Of a stretch of 64,000 nucleotides of DNA, positions 11,030 to 22,297 are shown in pieces. This stretch comes from Eucalyptus grandis. Lineage: Eukaryota; Streptophyta; Magnoliopsida; Myrtales; Myrtaceae. The stretch is taken from positions 42,664,196-42,728,195 of the forward strand of contig NC_052618.1 in NCBI RefSeq assembly GCF_016545825.1, read 5' to 3'. The notes beneath the pieces are model-generated. The model did no database searches. It saw only the letters and a list, made by a program, of their open reading frames with translations, and had not been told where the DNA came from. The position numbers and the translations under genes were made by a program. Numbering within the stretch: position 1 is the first letter of the stretch; each line of letters opens with the position of its first letter.

Positions 11030-11579
11030 TGTCATAAGTTGTGAAATAAGGTAGAAGCTAACGAATGTTGTAACTCGAGTGTAACGCAAGGAAAAAGAAG
11101 TCATTGGAGAAATTAATGAGGAATGACAAAATGTGGTTTGATTTAAGTGTTGATACTTACTTTACGAGGAGAGACAATCACTAAGAAATTCATTATGAAT
11201 CCGGCGAATTGCACAGCTTACACAATCATTCAAGTGTTCCTTAATGCTAGATTACACCAAAAGAAAAACACACTGGTATAATCTCATAATCACTTACTAA
11301 AAACTCACTCAAAAAACTCATAGTGAGAAAATCCTAACACTTCTCTTGTTTGCTTTAGTATATAATAGAATTCTATTTTATGTTTTTTTAGTTGACTTGC
11401 TAAATCAAACTAGGGAACCTAAATCCAGCTCTAACATGGAAACCATTTCAATAATTCCTTACTTATTCAGACATCAAAACAAAAGTGATTTTCGGATTTG
11501 GAACTTCTATCTAGATGGAGTTTCCTTTGTGAAATTAAACTTGAGAAATAATCTTAACACTTGTGTCAACTCTATTATT

Positions 11580-12734
11580 GCGTGGAAGCATGCAACCATT
11601 GCAAACATCCATCAAAGCATGCAACCATTGCAAACATCCATCAAGACCAAGTTGAGCTTGGACTTGTTTAGAGGAATGGACTTTGTCCACACATCAGTAG
11701 GATTCTCTGCTGCAAGAAGCTTCTTCATTGTCAAATCCTCTCCTAACATGTGATTTCTTATGTTGAAATATGGGTCACCAATTAATTCAATTCTCTAGCA
11801 ATATCTCCAGCTTTCACTAGCCACCGCATCAATCCAATGTCCCATGTCAATATCGATAACTAATTCATTAGACCGCACCTCCTCTTCAACTCCTTTATTG
11901 TCACTATTTTCCAATCTCAATCTTCCTGAAATTATCATGTCTCTCAATGACATCTTCTAACTCACAACACAACCGATAGAAGTAAAGGCATTACTGCTTG
12001 GAAATCGACCATCCAGCATGTTCCCTACATGACCTTAGGGTTCACAAATCTAATTACCGCCACACTACTTAAATTGCATCCTCTGAAACATATCCAACAT
12101 CTGATATCCCCAATAAAATTAGTAGGATCCACTTCATAGCATCACTATATTCACCTAGATTAATCATAAATGTTCCTAATCGGATGTGAAAGATCAAGCC
12201 TAGTATTATCCATTAATAACTTAAACAACCAATGGTTCTATCATGTGAAGCATGGGACAAGCGCTCCACCTCCATCCAAGTACAGAGTGATAGTCTAAAC
12301 AATATTTGATATGTAGCATGTAGGGTACTTACAAAATTTCTCAATCACACATCGAAGCATCTCAATGCTTTTCCGACATAACTTCTCCAAGTCACTCACA
12401 ACATTCCAACGGTTTTCACTCTCTACATCTCCAAACTAGAAACTATCTCTAGTGGACCCAAGTTTCTAAATCAGTTTTTGCATGCAATTGGTCCTTTATC
12501 CCATCCAACTTCATTAACCACCTTGAAGCTTCATTAATTTAGACCTATGAACAACTATCAACTACTATGGAAAATAACAATTTTGCAGACAATGTCACAT
12601 CTATTGTACTCTAAACATACGTAGGCTCTCTTTGAAGCTCCACCTGTTTCTACATATCATTTGTATCTTTCTTTGCAATCGATCCCTCCCTCTTATGAAA
12701 CTAAGTAAATTTGTCAAAGATAACATCTCTATGG
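11580..12734 (-). pseudogene. copia pol fragment (integrase C-terminus to RNase H end)
   Basis: On minus, about 11,800-11,610 reads NHMLGEDLTMKKLLAAENPT, then DVWTKSIPLNKSKLNLVLMD. This matches the conserved end of copia RNase H (...NPAD..TK..P..K...CLDL). Upstream sequence to 12,734 has many stops. The stretch next to the solo LTR (about 12,734-12,690) reads IEMLSLTNLLSF-like and fits the integrase-RT linker only loosely. A 30-bp direct repeat lies at about 11,588-11,647. Confidence 0.65.
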
Positions 12735-12739
12735 ACACA

Positions 12740-15700
12740 TGTCACACCCCGGTCCTCGAGCGCGTGCCCATCCCTCTCTGGTCGATAAAATTTTGTGACT
12801 TCTCAGGACAAGTCGTCAACCCTTTCTTTTTATTGCACCTACGGAAGCGAAAAATAAATCCCCTGACAACAATCATCTCGGGATAGAAAAGCATGACAAC
12901 AAATTCACAAAATGAAACATGCTTTTATATTCACATAAAGTCATGTACAAGGTCTATGACCAAAAGACTACAAAAATTGACTTTCCAAAAAGAAGCGGTC
13001 CTAACCGACCTACAATTCAGATCACCTCCTCTCGACTCCAGGTTCTCCATTCGACAATCTTGAAAATTTAGCCCACGACGGGTTGAGATATAAATCTCAG
13101 CGAGTTTACACTCTAAACCCCGATTATAAGGGAAATACGCCTAGAAGCATCCTAACCACACAATACTTACCTCGTCTCAGATTCACCCTGCAGGTCAGTA
13201 TAGTTTATATCTCAGACAGCATGAAAGCATGAGCAACCACTAAGCTCAATTACTTGGAACGTCATACTGAAATTCTCAAATAAGAACAAGAGTCCTGATT
13301 ATAGGGCCAAATCGTTATGACACATCCCATATCGTGCCACACAATTTTGTCCCATAATCCGGCACATTCAACTCAATTACACATGCGTTCCTAGTTTTGA
13401 TCTCAGCATATAGCACGACCTACTCTCTGTTCGGTAGTCTTCTAGCATTGCCAGGCTTCCTCTCACCCCATTGTACACGGCATGTCTCTTTCAGATAGCT
13501 TTTCCGAAAGAGCATAGGGTCCAAAATCTACTGCAACCGGCTTCCCGTTGTCTAGGGGTATCCCAAATAGGGATAACGTCTAGCTTAACAGCCTGGGACG
13601 ATTTCTCTTAACCATCACACGATTACTCAAATATGACCCAAGGCACCATGCATTGTACTTAAATGCTTCAATTAAAATGGTGAATCTTACATTTTTCTTC
13701 GTATTAGAAATATATTGTAAATTAGTTGTGTGTAGGTACACGATCAACTCAACCCAGAAAAATTGACATTCTTCCTTTTTAAAATCCCACTATTTTATAT
13801 AGTACCTAAAACTATTTTCGGTGTCAAAATCTGACACCTGGGATTTTCTGGATAAATATTGGAAATTCACAATTTTTGGAATTAAATACCAAAAATAAAT
13901 CAGCACTCAATTTGCATAATTTAACACTCAATTGCAGAATTTAACCACACCATTAAAATCAGCACGAAATTCCGGTCACCAGCTATCTATCCCGGCCTAA
14001 TTTCTGAAAAAATAATTAATAATTAAATAATTTCTAAAATTAATTAAATAACTCAATTTAATTTCCAAAAATATTATATTAGGCTAAAATCACTAAATTA
14101 AATACCGTTATGGACCCGAAAAATTCCCGAATTCTTCTAGATAAATAGTACAAATTATCTAGGCCTCACTTAATCTAATCTAACCACCTAACATGCATAA
14201 TTACATAATTAAATCACTAAATTAATCTAACTAACCAACTAATTCCTAATTAAATTAAACTAAACACCCATTAAACATGATTAGCCTACTAAGAAGAGTT
14301 TAGTGCATAAACTCACCGGTTTATTACGAAAACCAGTTCACCACGACGACGGCGCGACGGCGGCTGAAATCCGAATTTTCGGCGGTGTCAGCGGACTTGG
14401 ACCAGGCCTAAACTTGGCCTAACAAATCTCAGCCCAAGCTGAGATTTGTTCTTGAGTTGGGCTGGGCCTGAAGTTGGCTGAACGGGCTTTGAATTTTCAT
14501 GGGCTTTGCTGGCTTCTTGGGCTGACTTCAAGTGAGCTGGAATTGGGCCTCAAAAACTGGGCTGCTGCACTTGTGGGCTGGGTTGAGCCCAAATGATGGG
14601 CTGAGGAGCGGCTGATTTCACGCGGCTGCTGGGCCTGCTTTGCTGATCTCGTGGAAGATGGACGAACAGCAGTCAAGCTTGGTGAGGGGAAACGCCGTTT
14701 GATGGCTCGACGGCCAAGTGGCAGCGAAGTGGAGCTGCTCGGTCAACCAAGGAGCTTCTGTGGGCTTGCTGTTGACCAGGCGTGGCTGAATGAAGACACA
14801 TAAATGGCAGCTGCAGGCAGCGGAGAGAGAGAGAGAGACGGATTCGGTGGTGATGGCAGCTTCGGACGTGGGGTGATGGGGCGGACGACGAAGCAACACC
14901 GAAGAAGGGAAATGATGGGGTCAACAATTTGCTTCTGTGAGTGGCGTTGTTGACCACGGAAGGCCAGCTCGTGGACAAATGGCGTGGGCGAGTGAAGATG
15001 GAGGGTTGTTGCGGTGGAAGGAAATGAAAAAATAATGAAAGGAACGGCAGAAGCTGAGAGAGAAGAGTTCGGTCTGCTTGGTGAGAGAGAGAGAGTGATT
15101 CCGTTCCTTTGTTGTGAGGGAGAGAGCTCGAAGCAAAAAAGGGAGAGGGCGGCGGCAGAGGCGTGCAATGGAAGATTTGAAGGAACAAAGAAAAAAAAGT
15201 CAATAAAGCTTATCCCAATTCTTAAATGCATGGTCCCTCAACTAGCCCTCAACTTATCTCAATGTCTCTTATTACTTTCTTGCATAAAATCCATCAATAA
15301 TCCAAATTTTGAAGTCCAAAATTGCTGCCTTCTTCTAGATCCGAATTTCACATTTTTGGGACATTAATTTCTTCGATGATTTCTCAAATTCTACATCCAA
15401 TTTTGATGTAGAAAAAGCCCACATAATTTCTACAATTCCCCTCTATCAAGTAGCTCGGTTTGCAAGTCGAAAATCTCTTCAATTCGGCCAATTCGAATTT
15501 CTGTTCATTTTCCGAAACGTCCTAATCGAATTTCCGTGAAAATCTTGGAATCACCAAAATTCTTCGAAGGATGAATAGACATTCCTAAATAAGCCGTGAT
15601 ATGACAGAACTTTCAATTTCTAAAATCGGATTCAAATTCACAGTTAATTTCACTTTAGTGCGCTTTTAGCGTGACCTAGTCTATCGGGTTACTTTTATAA

Positions 15701-16139
15701 ATTTTTGGTGCAATTGACCCGTGATCGATTTATCTTGAGTCACAATGTATCAATTATAGACACAGGGTACCTTACCAAAAAAAATAATAATTATAGACAC
15801 AGGGTACCCAAAACGACAAAAAATCAATTTAGTGCCGATTAATGAAAATTTTGCAATCAGGTGGAATCACCCACACTTTGATCACATATCTCAATCGAAT
15901 CGACTTATCTCTGATGATCAATTTTGACAATGTCATAATGATCCTTGCAGATCGACACGGTTGAGCAGTCGATTCCTAGTCGAATTCTCAAGTCCATTAC
16001 ATTTAGATTCCTTAATTAATTCCCCAAATATTCTAGTTATCTCGTGAATGATCAACTCAGAGAATAACACTATCGGCACATTGACGAAAGACCCGATTTA
16101 TTTAATCGAAAATAAATTCTGAAAATTCAGGATGTCACA
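12740..16139. mobile_element. solo LTR (gypsy-type ends, TGTCAC...GTCACA), 3.4 kb
   Basis: The element begins TGTCACACC and ends GATGTCACA. It is flanked by a perfect 5-bp duplication, ACACA (12,735-12,739 and 16,140-16,144). Ends of this form are common in Ty3/gypsy LTRs. Neither primer-binding site, gag nor pol is present between the ends, so this is one LTR left after recombination, or a LARD-like unit. Its start (TCCTCGAGCGCGTGCCCATCC) and end (CGATTTATTTAATCGAAAAT) match a second copy at 41,467-45,830. Overlapping open frames at 14.6-15.4 kb lie in G+C-rich, GAGA-rich DNA and have no domains. It splits a copia pol gene. Confidence 0.85.
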
Positions 16140-16144
16140 ACACA

Positions 16145-17240
16145 AACTCCAGTAATCCTTCCTTAATACACCACAGACTATATTTCTTCACACTATGCAG
16201 CAAACACTTTGAATTCAGTGTATTTAGCAGGCTTAACAAACCAAGTTTAAGTTCCTAATCAATTGCTAGTAATGGTGATCTATTCACTAACCAACAAGCG
16301 AAATTCACCACTTTGACCTAGAAATCTTTATTTAATCTAGCATTGGGAAGCAAAGAGTGAGCTCTCTCTAAAATAATTTCGTTTATCAAATTTGGCAACT
16401 CTGTGCAACTATGGTGAATCGACATTAGTGTGATATTTCTCATGCCTTCCTCTGTGCAAAAATGGCTAAGTTCCTCAAAATAGAATTTCAACCATTTGTC
16501 AATTCTTAGGCAAATATTTCCCTTTCTATATACATTTTGACCATCATCTTCAGACTTGAACCAATCAAGCACCTTGCTCTTGTGCTTAAGAAGACAAATT
16601 CTCACTTTCCTTGAAGTGCCATTAACGAATAACAAATACCTAACACCACTATTGGAGGAAACTTAAGAGGGTCTCAAGTCTGAGTATACGCAGCTTGCCT
16701 CCGAGATCCGGTGAACTTAACTTCACTTTCTACTAATTATCCATGTCACAGCCTTCGCAGATGTTCAGCTTCTTAGTCCAAAAATCTCACAATAGACCCC
16801 TTCGACTCAAAATAATTCATACGTCCAAGTCTTTTGGATCATGACTGTGTCATGTCCTGACCTAAAGCCTCGAAGAAACTAGCAAATGAGCTAATCATTA
16901 TCATCTCATAGATGAGATACAATTCGTAGTTTATCTTCCCCCAAGTCAACGTTAGCAAACCTTGAGAGACTAAACTTCACTTTCAGTAAAGATCCCATAT
17001 TCGAACCCGTCAAAAGTACTCAATGAGAAAAGGTTCTTCTCAACTCTGGTACATGCCTCATGTCAGTCAACATTCTTTACTACTCCATCAAGCATTTTAA
17101 TTTGAACCGTTCCAATGCTTATTAATTTACAAGCAGCGCCATCTTCAATAAACACCTTACTGACCTCAATAAACCAATAAGTAATAAACCAGTGCTTATG
17201 AGAATTCGAAACTTCTAATAACTTTATATCAATCTAGACC
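16145..17240 (-). pseudogene. copia protease-integrase fragment
   Basis: Read on minus from about 17,240: protease-region residues (IEDGAACKLISIGTVQIKML, then DGVVKNV and MRHVPELRR), GAG-pre-integrase (about 16,790: KKLNICEGC) and integrase core (16,660-16,318: SRKVRICLLKHKSKVLDWFK, then LRIDKWLKFYFEEL, HSCTELPNLINEIILERAHS). The integrase Asp of the second catalytic motif is kept as RIDKW, whereas the usual PQQNG is altered. Multiple stops and frameshifts show it is dead. Continuity with the 11.6-12.7 kb piece is broken only by the solo LTR and its target duplication. Confidence 0.8.
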
Positions 17241-17261
17241 GGCCTAAAGATTGGCACCCTT

Positions 17262-18220
17262 CAAAAATTCCAATTGGACCTAATTTGGTGGCTTTTATAA
17301 TTTGATTTGTTTCCTGAAAGTTTGGTTACAGGAATCGCTGTGGGGAGCGTCCTGGTGATCACAACTTGCATGGTCACTCTCATCATGCTTGTGATATGGA
17401 AGACAAACATATGGTGGATCGGGCTCTTCTTCCCCATCTTTGGTTCGATCGAATTGCTCTCTCTCGTCAAGTCTTCTACAAGTTCATAGAGGGCGGTTTC
17501 CTGTGACTTGTGTTGCAGCCCTCCTTATGATGGTCATGATTATTTGGCAATACGTCCAAAAGCAATGGTACATGTACGAGCTCAAGAACAAGGTCTCAAC
17601 GGAGTTCATCAGAGAACTTGCCGCAAACCCAAGCATCAAAAGGGTCCCCGGGATTGCCCTCCTCTACTCTGAGCTCGTGCAGAGCATTCCCCCTATATTA
17701 TCACATTTTGTGGCTAATAGTCCGTCAATCCATTCTTCTCTAGTCATCTCATTCAAGAGCCTCCCAATCAGCGAGGTCGAGCTGGAGGAGCAGTTCTTGT
17801 TCAGACAGGTTGAACCGAGGAGCATCAGGAAGTTCCACTGCATCGTGCAGTACGGATACAAGGACAAGAGAGTGGACCCTCATGAGTTCCAGCGCCAATT
17901 GATGAACAACTTGAAGGAATTCATCCTGTTCGTATTTCTTCCTCCGAGGCCAAGAGCAATGATGACAACCACAAGGAAGAGACAGCAATCCTTGAAGCAG
18001 AAGAAAGATGCAAATCATGCAGAAAGCAATGGAGAGAGGCGAGGTGCACATCCTCGAGGAAGCCAAGGTGGTCACCGAGCTGAACTCATCCTTGTGCAAG
18101 AAGATCGTTGTCAATTACGCCTACTGTTTTCTCAGGAAAATTTCCAGGCAAGGCGAGAAAAAATCATGGTGATCCCAAGGAATAAGCTTATGAGGGTTGA
18201 CATGACAAATGAGATATGAA
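17262..18220 (+). pseudogene. HAK/KUP potassium transporter pseudogene (block B, C-terminal part)
   Basis: After an intron end (TTTGGTTACAG, acceptor at 17,330-17,331) the exon reads GIAVGSVLVITTCMVTLIML, VIWKTNIWWIGLFF, GSIELLSL. Around 17,465-17,510 at least two frame changes occur: VFYKFIEGGFL is in one frame, MVMIIWQYVQKQWYMYELKN in another. The frame 17,440-18,219 then stays open through ELAANPSIKRVPGIALLYSE, LVQSIPPILSHFVAN, LPISEVELEEQFLFRQV, CIVQYGYKD, and ends near VIPRNKLMRVDMTNEI. Within that frame, 17,930-18,130 is shifted relative to true HAK (the EEAKVVTELNSSLCKKIVVN tail is in another frame). The upstream transporter domains are absent; a copia element abuts the intron. Confidence 0.85.
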
Positions 18221-18559
18221 TGAAAAGAGAACACTAATTGCAATCAAATGAGAGAGAAAGAGAGAGTTGACATGACATGTGAGATATGAATGAAAAGGAA
18301 CACTAATTGCGGTCAAATGAGAGAGAGAGAGAGAGAGAATCAAATAAAAAAGGCTTGACATTTAAGTACTAATATTGTCTGTCAAAAAGATCTTATACAA
18401 AGGCCATATTGACTCATACATGATGTGCCGCCATATTTAATGAAGATAGAACACTAATTGCGGTCAAATGAAATAGAGAGAATCAAAAAGGCTTGACATC
18501 AGTTAATATTAATGTTATCAGTCAAAAAGATCTTATACAGAGGCCATATTGACTCATAC

Positions 18560-18745
18560 ATGATGTGGCGCCCACGAGGGAGAGGGGCGAGGTGCACATC
18601 CTCGAGGAAGTTGAGGTGGTCACTGCGCTGAACTCATCCTTGTGCGAGAAGATCATCGTCAACTGTTTTCTTAGAAAAATTTTCAAGCAAGGCGAGAAAA
18701 AATCACGGTGATCCCAATGAATAAGCTTATGAGGGTTGACATGAC
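18560..18745 (+). pseudogene. duplicated HAK C-terminal exon end
   Basis: The stretch encodes ERGEVHILEEVEVVTALNSS, LCEKIIVN, then FLRKIFKQGEKKS, with GTGATCCCAATGAATAAGCT after it. It repeats 18,030-18,215 of block B. The intervening 18,220-18,560 and the following 18,745-18,900 hold further short direct repeats of the 3' flank (GACATGACA.GTGAGATATGAATGA; GGCCATATTGACTCATACAT). The C-terminal end of HAK was therefore copied in tandem here. Confidence 0.75.
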
Positions 18746-19150
18746 ATATGAGATACGAATGACTTGCAGTCAAACGATAAAAAAGAGAGAATTGACATGA
18801 CATGTGAGATATGAATGAAAAGAGAGAGAATCAAAAAGGCTTCACATATAAGTACTAATATTGTCTGTCAAAAAGATCTTATACAAAGGCCATATTGACT
18901 TACACATGATGTGCCGCCCCTTTCTTTGCTTTTTTGGAGGCTGCAGAGTATAGATGGTATGCTATAGATTTACAGATACATCGTAAGACACCTAGAAAAA
19001 TTGTCCTCCGTCTCTTTTCTTCCCTTTTTTCTTCTTCTCCTTCTTCATTTTCTTTTAATAAACCAATAATTTCTCAGAATTGTGCATTGGTATAAAAGAT
19101 GGAAGTCCGCATAGGATGGCTTTCGTATATTTCAATCAAACGAACTGTCT

Positions 19151-20352
19151 TTATGCACTCATTTGTAGCTTGAAACGTGGGAGACCAACTTTGTGGCCGT
19201 TTCTCTTGACGTCCTCTCGGACTTGCTTCCGGTACTCGCCGAAAGTGAACTTTCTGTAGACGGAGGGCTCTGTGCAACTCCCGATCGGAGAGTCGTACGA
19301 AGGGCAAAGGAAGTAGGCGACAGAGTATCTCTCCACCTGGTCGTTCGTTATCACCTTGTGCTCCACGCTCTTGTACACGTCGTTGCTCCACGCCTGCCCA
19401 AAAAAGATGACCGATTCGTACTCGTGTCAATCAGTGTCCTCGTTCAAGACACGAGAAAAGTCAGTCCGTTGGAGGACTGGATAAGCATGGATTGGATGAA
19501 CCCGTGACGCTACTGACTTTGGGCACTTTGTTTTGAATTGTGCTTTCTTACCTGAAGAAGGTCTCCGATGTTGACGATAAGAGCGTCTCGGTTGGGCTTG
19601 ACGGCGACCCATCGGGAGTCCTTGAGGAGCTGGAGGCCTCCCACTTGGTCCTGGTAAAGTATGGTCAGGAAGTCGCTGTCCGTGTGGGGCACCAACCCAA
19701 ACATCTCCGGCGAGAGCGGGCACACGGGGTAGCGGTTCAGCCGGAGGAAGCACGTGCTCTCGTGGCATGTCTCGTCGAATGCGCTGCAGTCCCGATGCCT
19801 GAGGTTCTCCGCCAGGACCCCCGCCAGCGTCCTGGCCAGCCTAGACATGGCAGCAGCGAACTCCATCATTACTCCCCCGAGAGAGATGAACGGCCCGTAG
19901 CAAGAGGGATCGGAGATTTTGGTGAGGGGGACGTGGAAGGCCTCGGACCAGGAGAATTGGGCAGGGGAGGTGGCGGCAGGATTGCCCCAGCGGTAGGAGT
20001 TGTTGAGGAGGGCAGAGCGGGCCTTGGTCTCGAAGGGTGTCTCGAACAGCTTCCCCTGCTCCCTCCTCATCTCCCCGAGCAGCTCGCTGCTGATCCCATG
20101 GTTCACCACCTGGAAGAATCCCCACTCCGTGGAGGCCCTGCAGATTGCCGCTGCGCACGACCGCCTCTCCGCCTTGCACTCGCTGCGCAGCCCACTCAGG
20201 TCGATGACCGGGAGCTCGCACTCCCGGGGCGTCACCACATCGGCATTCAGGGCCGGAGAGGAGGGGGAGTAGGAGGAGGAGGAGACGGTGGGGCAACTCC
20301 GGAGGAGTTGGGTGAAGTCGGACAGAAGGGGTGGGTCTGAGATCGAGCCCAT
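19151..20352 (-). CDS. GA2OX8: gibberellin 2-beta-dioxygenase, GA2ox7/8 (C20-GA) class
   Basis: Fe(II)/2-oxoglutarate dioxygenase that 2-beta-hydroxylates gibberellin precursors and so lowers active GA; the family is soluble and cytosolic. Exon 1 is 20,352-19,552 (801 nt, 267 codons), the intron 19,551-19,394 (158 bp, GTAAG...GCAG), exon 2 19,393-19,151. The product is 347 residues, close to the usual 330-350. Visible motifs: N-terminal DIOX_N (WGFFQVVNHGI, 77-87), iron ligands H223 and D225 (PHTDSDF) with H279 (SVEHKV), and R289/S291 of RYS for 2-oxoglutarate. SYRWGNPAATS and FSWSEAFHVP fit GA2ox7/8 better than C19-type GA2ox. The start chosen is the MGSISDPP Met: it follows a TATA box by about 50 bp, and the longer frame to 20,586 would run through promoter sequence. 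No defect is visible. The class assignment is by recognition only. Confidence 0.93.
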
Positions 20353-20401
20353 CGCTCCAACACCGTGTGGAGAGAGTTGTGGGTTGGGCGGTGGCCGCTC
20401 G

Positions 20402-20409
20402 TATTTATA
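20402..20409 (-). promoter_or_regulatory. TATA box of the GA2ox gene
   Basis: TATAAATA on the minus strand, about 50 bp upstream of the chosen ATG. Transcription would be expected to begin near 20,375, giving a short 5' leader. Upstream (about 20,550-20,575) is a CT-rich tract on minus. Confidence 0.65.
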
Positions 20410-20654
20410 AGTGGGGAGAGGAGTGGCGAGGGCGAAAGAGCACAAACGGACGGGGACGAAGGCTGGGGAGGGGGAGGGAATAAGGGCGGCGCTCCAAATA
20501 TAGCGACAGTTGGCAGCATGAGAGCGTTTCCCCTCTCCCCTTCGTCTCCAATCAGAGAGAGAGAGAGAAAGGCCCGGTCTCCCCAAGAAAACAAGGCGGG
20601 GGAGTCAAGAGGCTTCCACGAAAATTAATGATAACTTTTTAGGAAGAAAGTCAA

Positions 20655-21072
20655 AAAAAAAAAAAATATCCCAAATTATATGCATTCTGATATATTTACA
20701 ATGATCTATCTTTTGTGATATTAAAATCTTCAAATTATGTCAATTATGACACATTTACCCTTAACATTTTTCTTGTGACATAAAATGCGTCAAACTTGTA
20801 TTTACATTATACATTTACCCTTCTGTTAAAATTCCGTTAGATGATTTTTTAGTCAAATCAACTCATTTTTGTTTCACTTAAGTTATGTAGGCGCCATATC
20901 AACTTTCTTTGTTTTCTATCATCCGTATAGGCAAATTTTTAACGGATCTCATAGAATAAATGTGTCATACAAGTACAAATTTAAGATTTTTTATGTCACA
21001 GATGAAAGTTTAAGACAAATGTCACGGTAAGTATAGTTTAGGGTTTTTTTTTTTTTATGGATTTTGCCCTAA
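20655..21072. mobile_element. degenerate inverted-repeat element in the GA2ox upstream region
   Basis: The left part (AAAAAAAATATCCCAAATTA ... TATGACACATTTACCCTT) and the reverse complement of the right part (AAAAAAAACCCTAAACTATA ... TATGACACATTTATTCT) align over about 150 bp. The inner parts share GTTAAAA.T.CC. No coding capacity. Boundaries are approximate and I could not fix a target duplication. It lies about 300 bp upstream of the GA2ox start codon. Confidence 0.5.
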
Positions 21073-22247
21073 ATCTTATTGCTTTTTCGCAGCTAAATTC
21101 CAGTTTGCGCTTGGGTAGTAATCTCGATGCCGTGACATTGCACCCTAGAAGGTACTAGTGCCGTTCGTATCATACCATCATGTTCTATCGATTCAACTCA
21201 TTAAATCAACTTTCACTTTCCACGAACAGCAATCGGTTTGGCACGTTCTTTATTTTTCTCCCTAAAAAGTTGTGAGTGTTCTCCTTTAGAATTTCATTGG
21301 GGAATCCAGCTAGTACTCCTCTCAAGTCTTTGGAGAGTGGCAGGGCAAGGCGATAAGAGGAATGGATCCAAAAAAACCCACATCATATCTTTCGACTGTT
21401 TACCAAAAGACATGAGAAAAAGGTTCTTGAATTCAACGGTCAGGGACCCTTCTCGTGCGTGGACGATGGCAATGAAGTGCCAGAAAACTTTTTCCCAATG
21501 AAACTTTTGCTTTGGACTTGGAACACAAACGCTCTCTGATTTCTTCTGTCCTTGTCCCCATTCTCTTTGTCCTCCGCGAATATGTCTTTATCCCCTTTTG
21601 GCTTTTGGTGGTTTCTAAGAAGCTACCCAACACCACATGCACAGTATTTTTCGGGCACTTGGAAATTGACAGAATATCTCTTATTCGGAAAATGCATTAT
21701 GCTCTATTGAATTTATCCACTTAAAGCGAGTAAACAGTCATGTGATTAGGCACGGAAGCCGAGAAGGACCGACCGGATTAGACCCGACTAGGACAGGACT
21801 AAATGATATATATCAATTATGTAGTAGGCTTTCGGTGCATCGTGGCTCTTTAGGATCAGGCAATATGCGAATCATCCACTTCTAAGCAATCCATTCACGC
21901 CGTCTCTTTTTTTTTCTTTTTTTTTTTCAGGGGAGAAAGGAGAGCTTGAATAAAGAAACGGTAGGCACTAGTGACTTTCTTTTTTCTGTTAAAAAAAAGG
22001 CACACTCATCTAAACCCACAAAGCAAAAAGGGTTTGCCCATGCACTTTTGCTTTATTGCAAGGGATTGTCTTCGTCCGCGAGAACAAAGAAAAGAAGGGT
22101 CGGGCGTGAAACATTAAACATATGGCATCTCCTTTTCAAGGTTCCTATAGTTCCTCTCCACACATTTCTGTCGAATCAAAAGTGGCAAAAGGCAAAGTGT
22201 CCCTTATGTAGAAAAAAACCTTTCTAGAAAAAGCAATATGACCAAAA

Positions 22248-22297
<50 letters not shown>

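Larger units (their letters stand above)
11030..17250 (-). mobile_element. decayed Ty1/copia element split by a solo LTR
   Basis: Copia protease to integrase is at 17,240-16,145 on minus, and the pol end (RNase H tail) at about 11,580-11,800. Between them lies a 3.4-kb solo LTR (12,740-16,139) whose 5-bp duplication marks the insertion point. From about 11,340 down to 11,030 the sequence looks like LTR on minus (GTTAGGATTTTCTCACTATG), but the outer end is not defined. Most of the reverse transcriptase is missing or unreadable. The right end abuts the HAK intron of block B at about 17,255. Confidence 0.75.

Noticed and set aside
14618..15367. Overlapping open frames of up to 176 codons on both strands
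   Set aside because: They lie inside the solo LTR in GAGA- and CTCT-rich DNA, giving Ser/Leu/Pro low-complexity translations. No family motif.
19540..20340. 266-codon plus-strand open frame antisense to the GA2ox exon 1
   Set aside because: It is the G+C-rich shadow of a clearly conserved minus-strand exon with catalytic motifs. Its translation has no domain.
20353..20586. Longer GA2ox N-terminus from the upstream Met at 20,586
   Set aside because: It would run through the TATA box and a Ser/Pro-rich translation of promoter DNA. The MGSISDPP start gives the usual family length.
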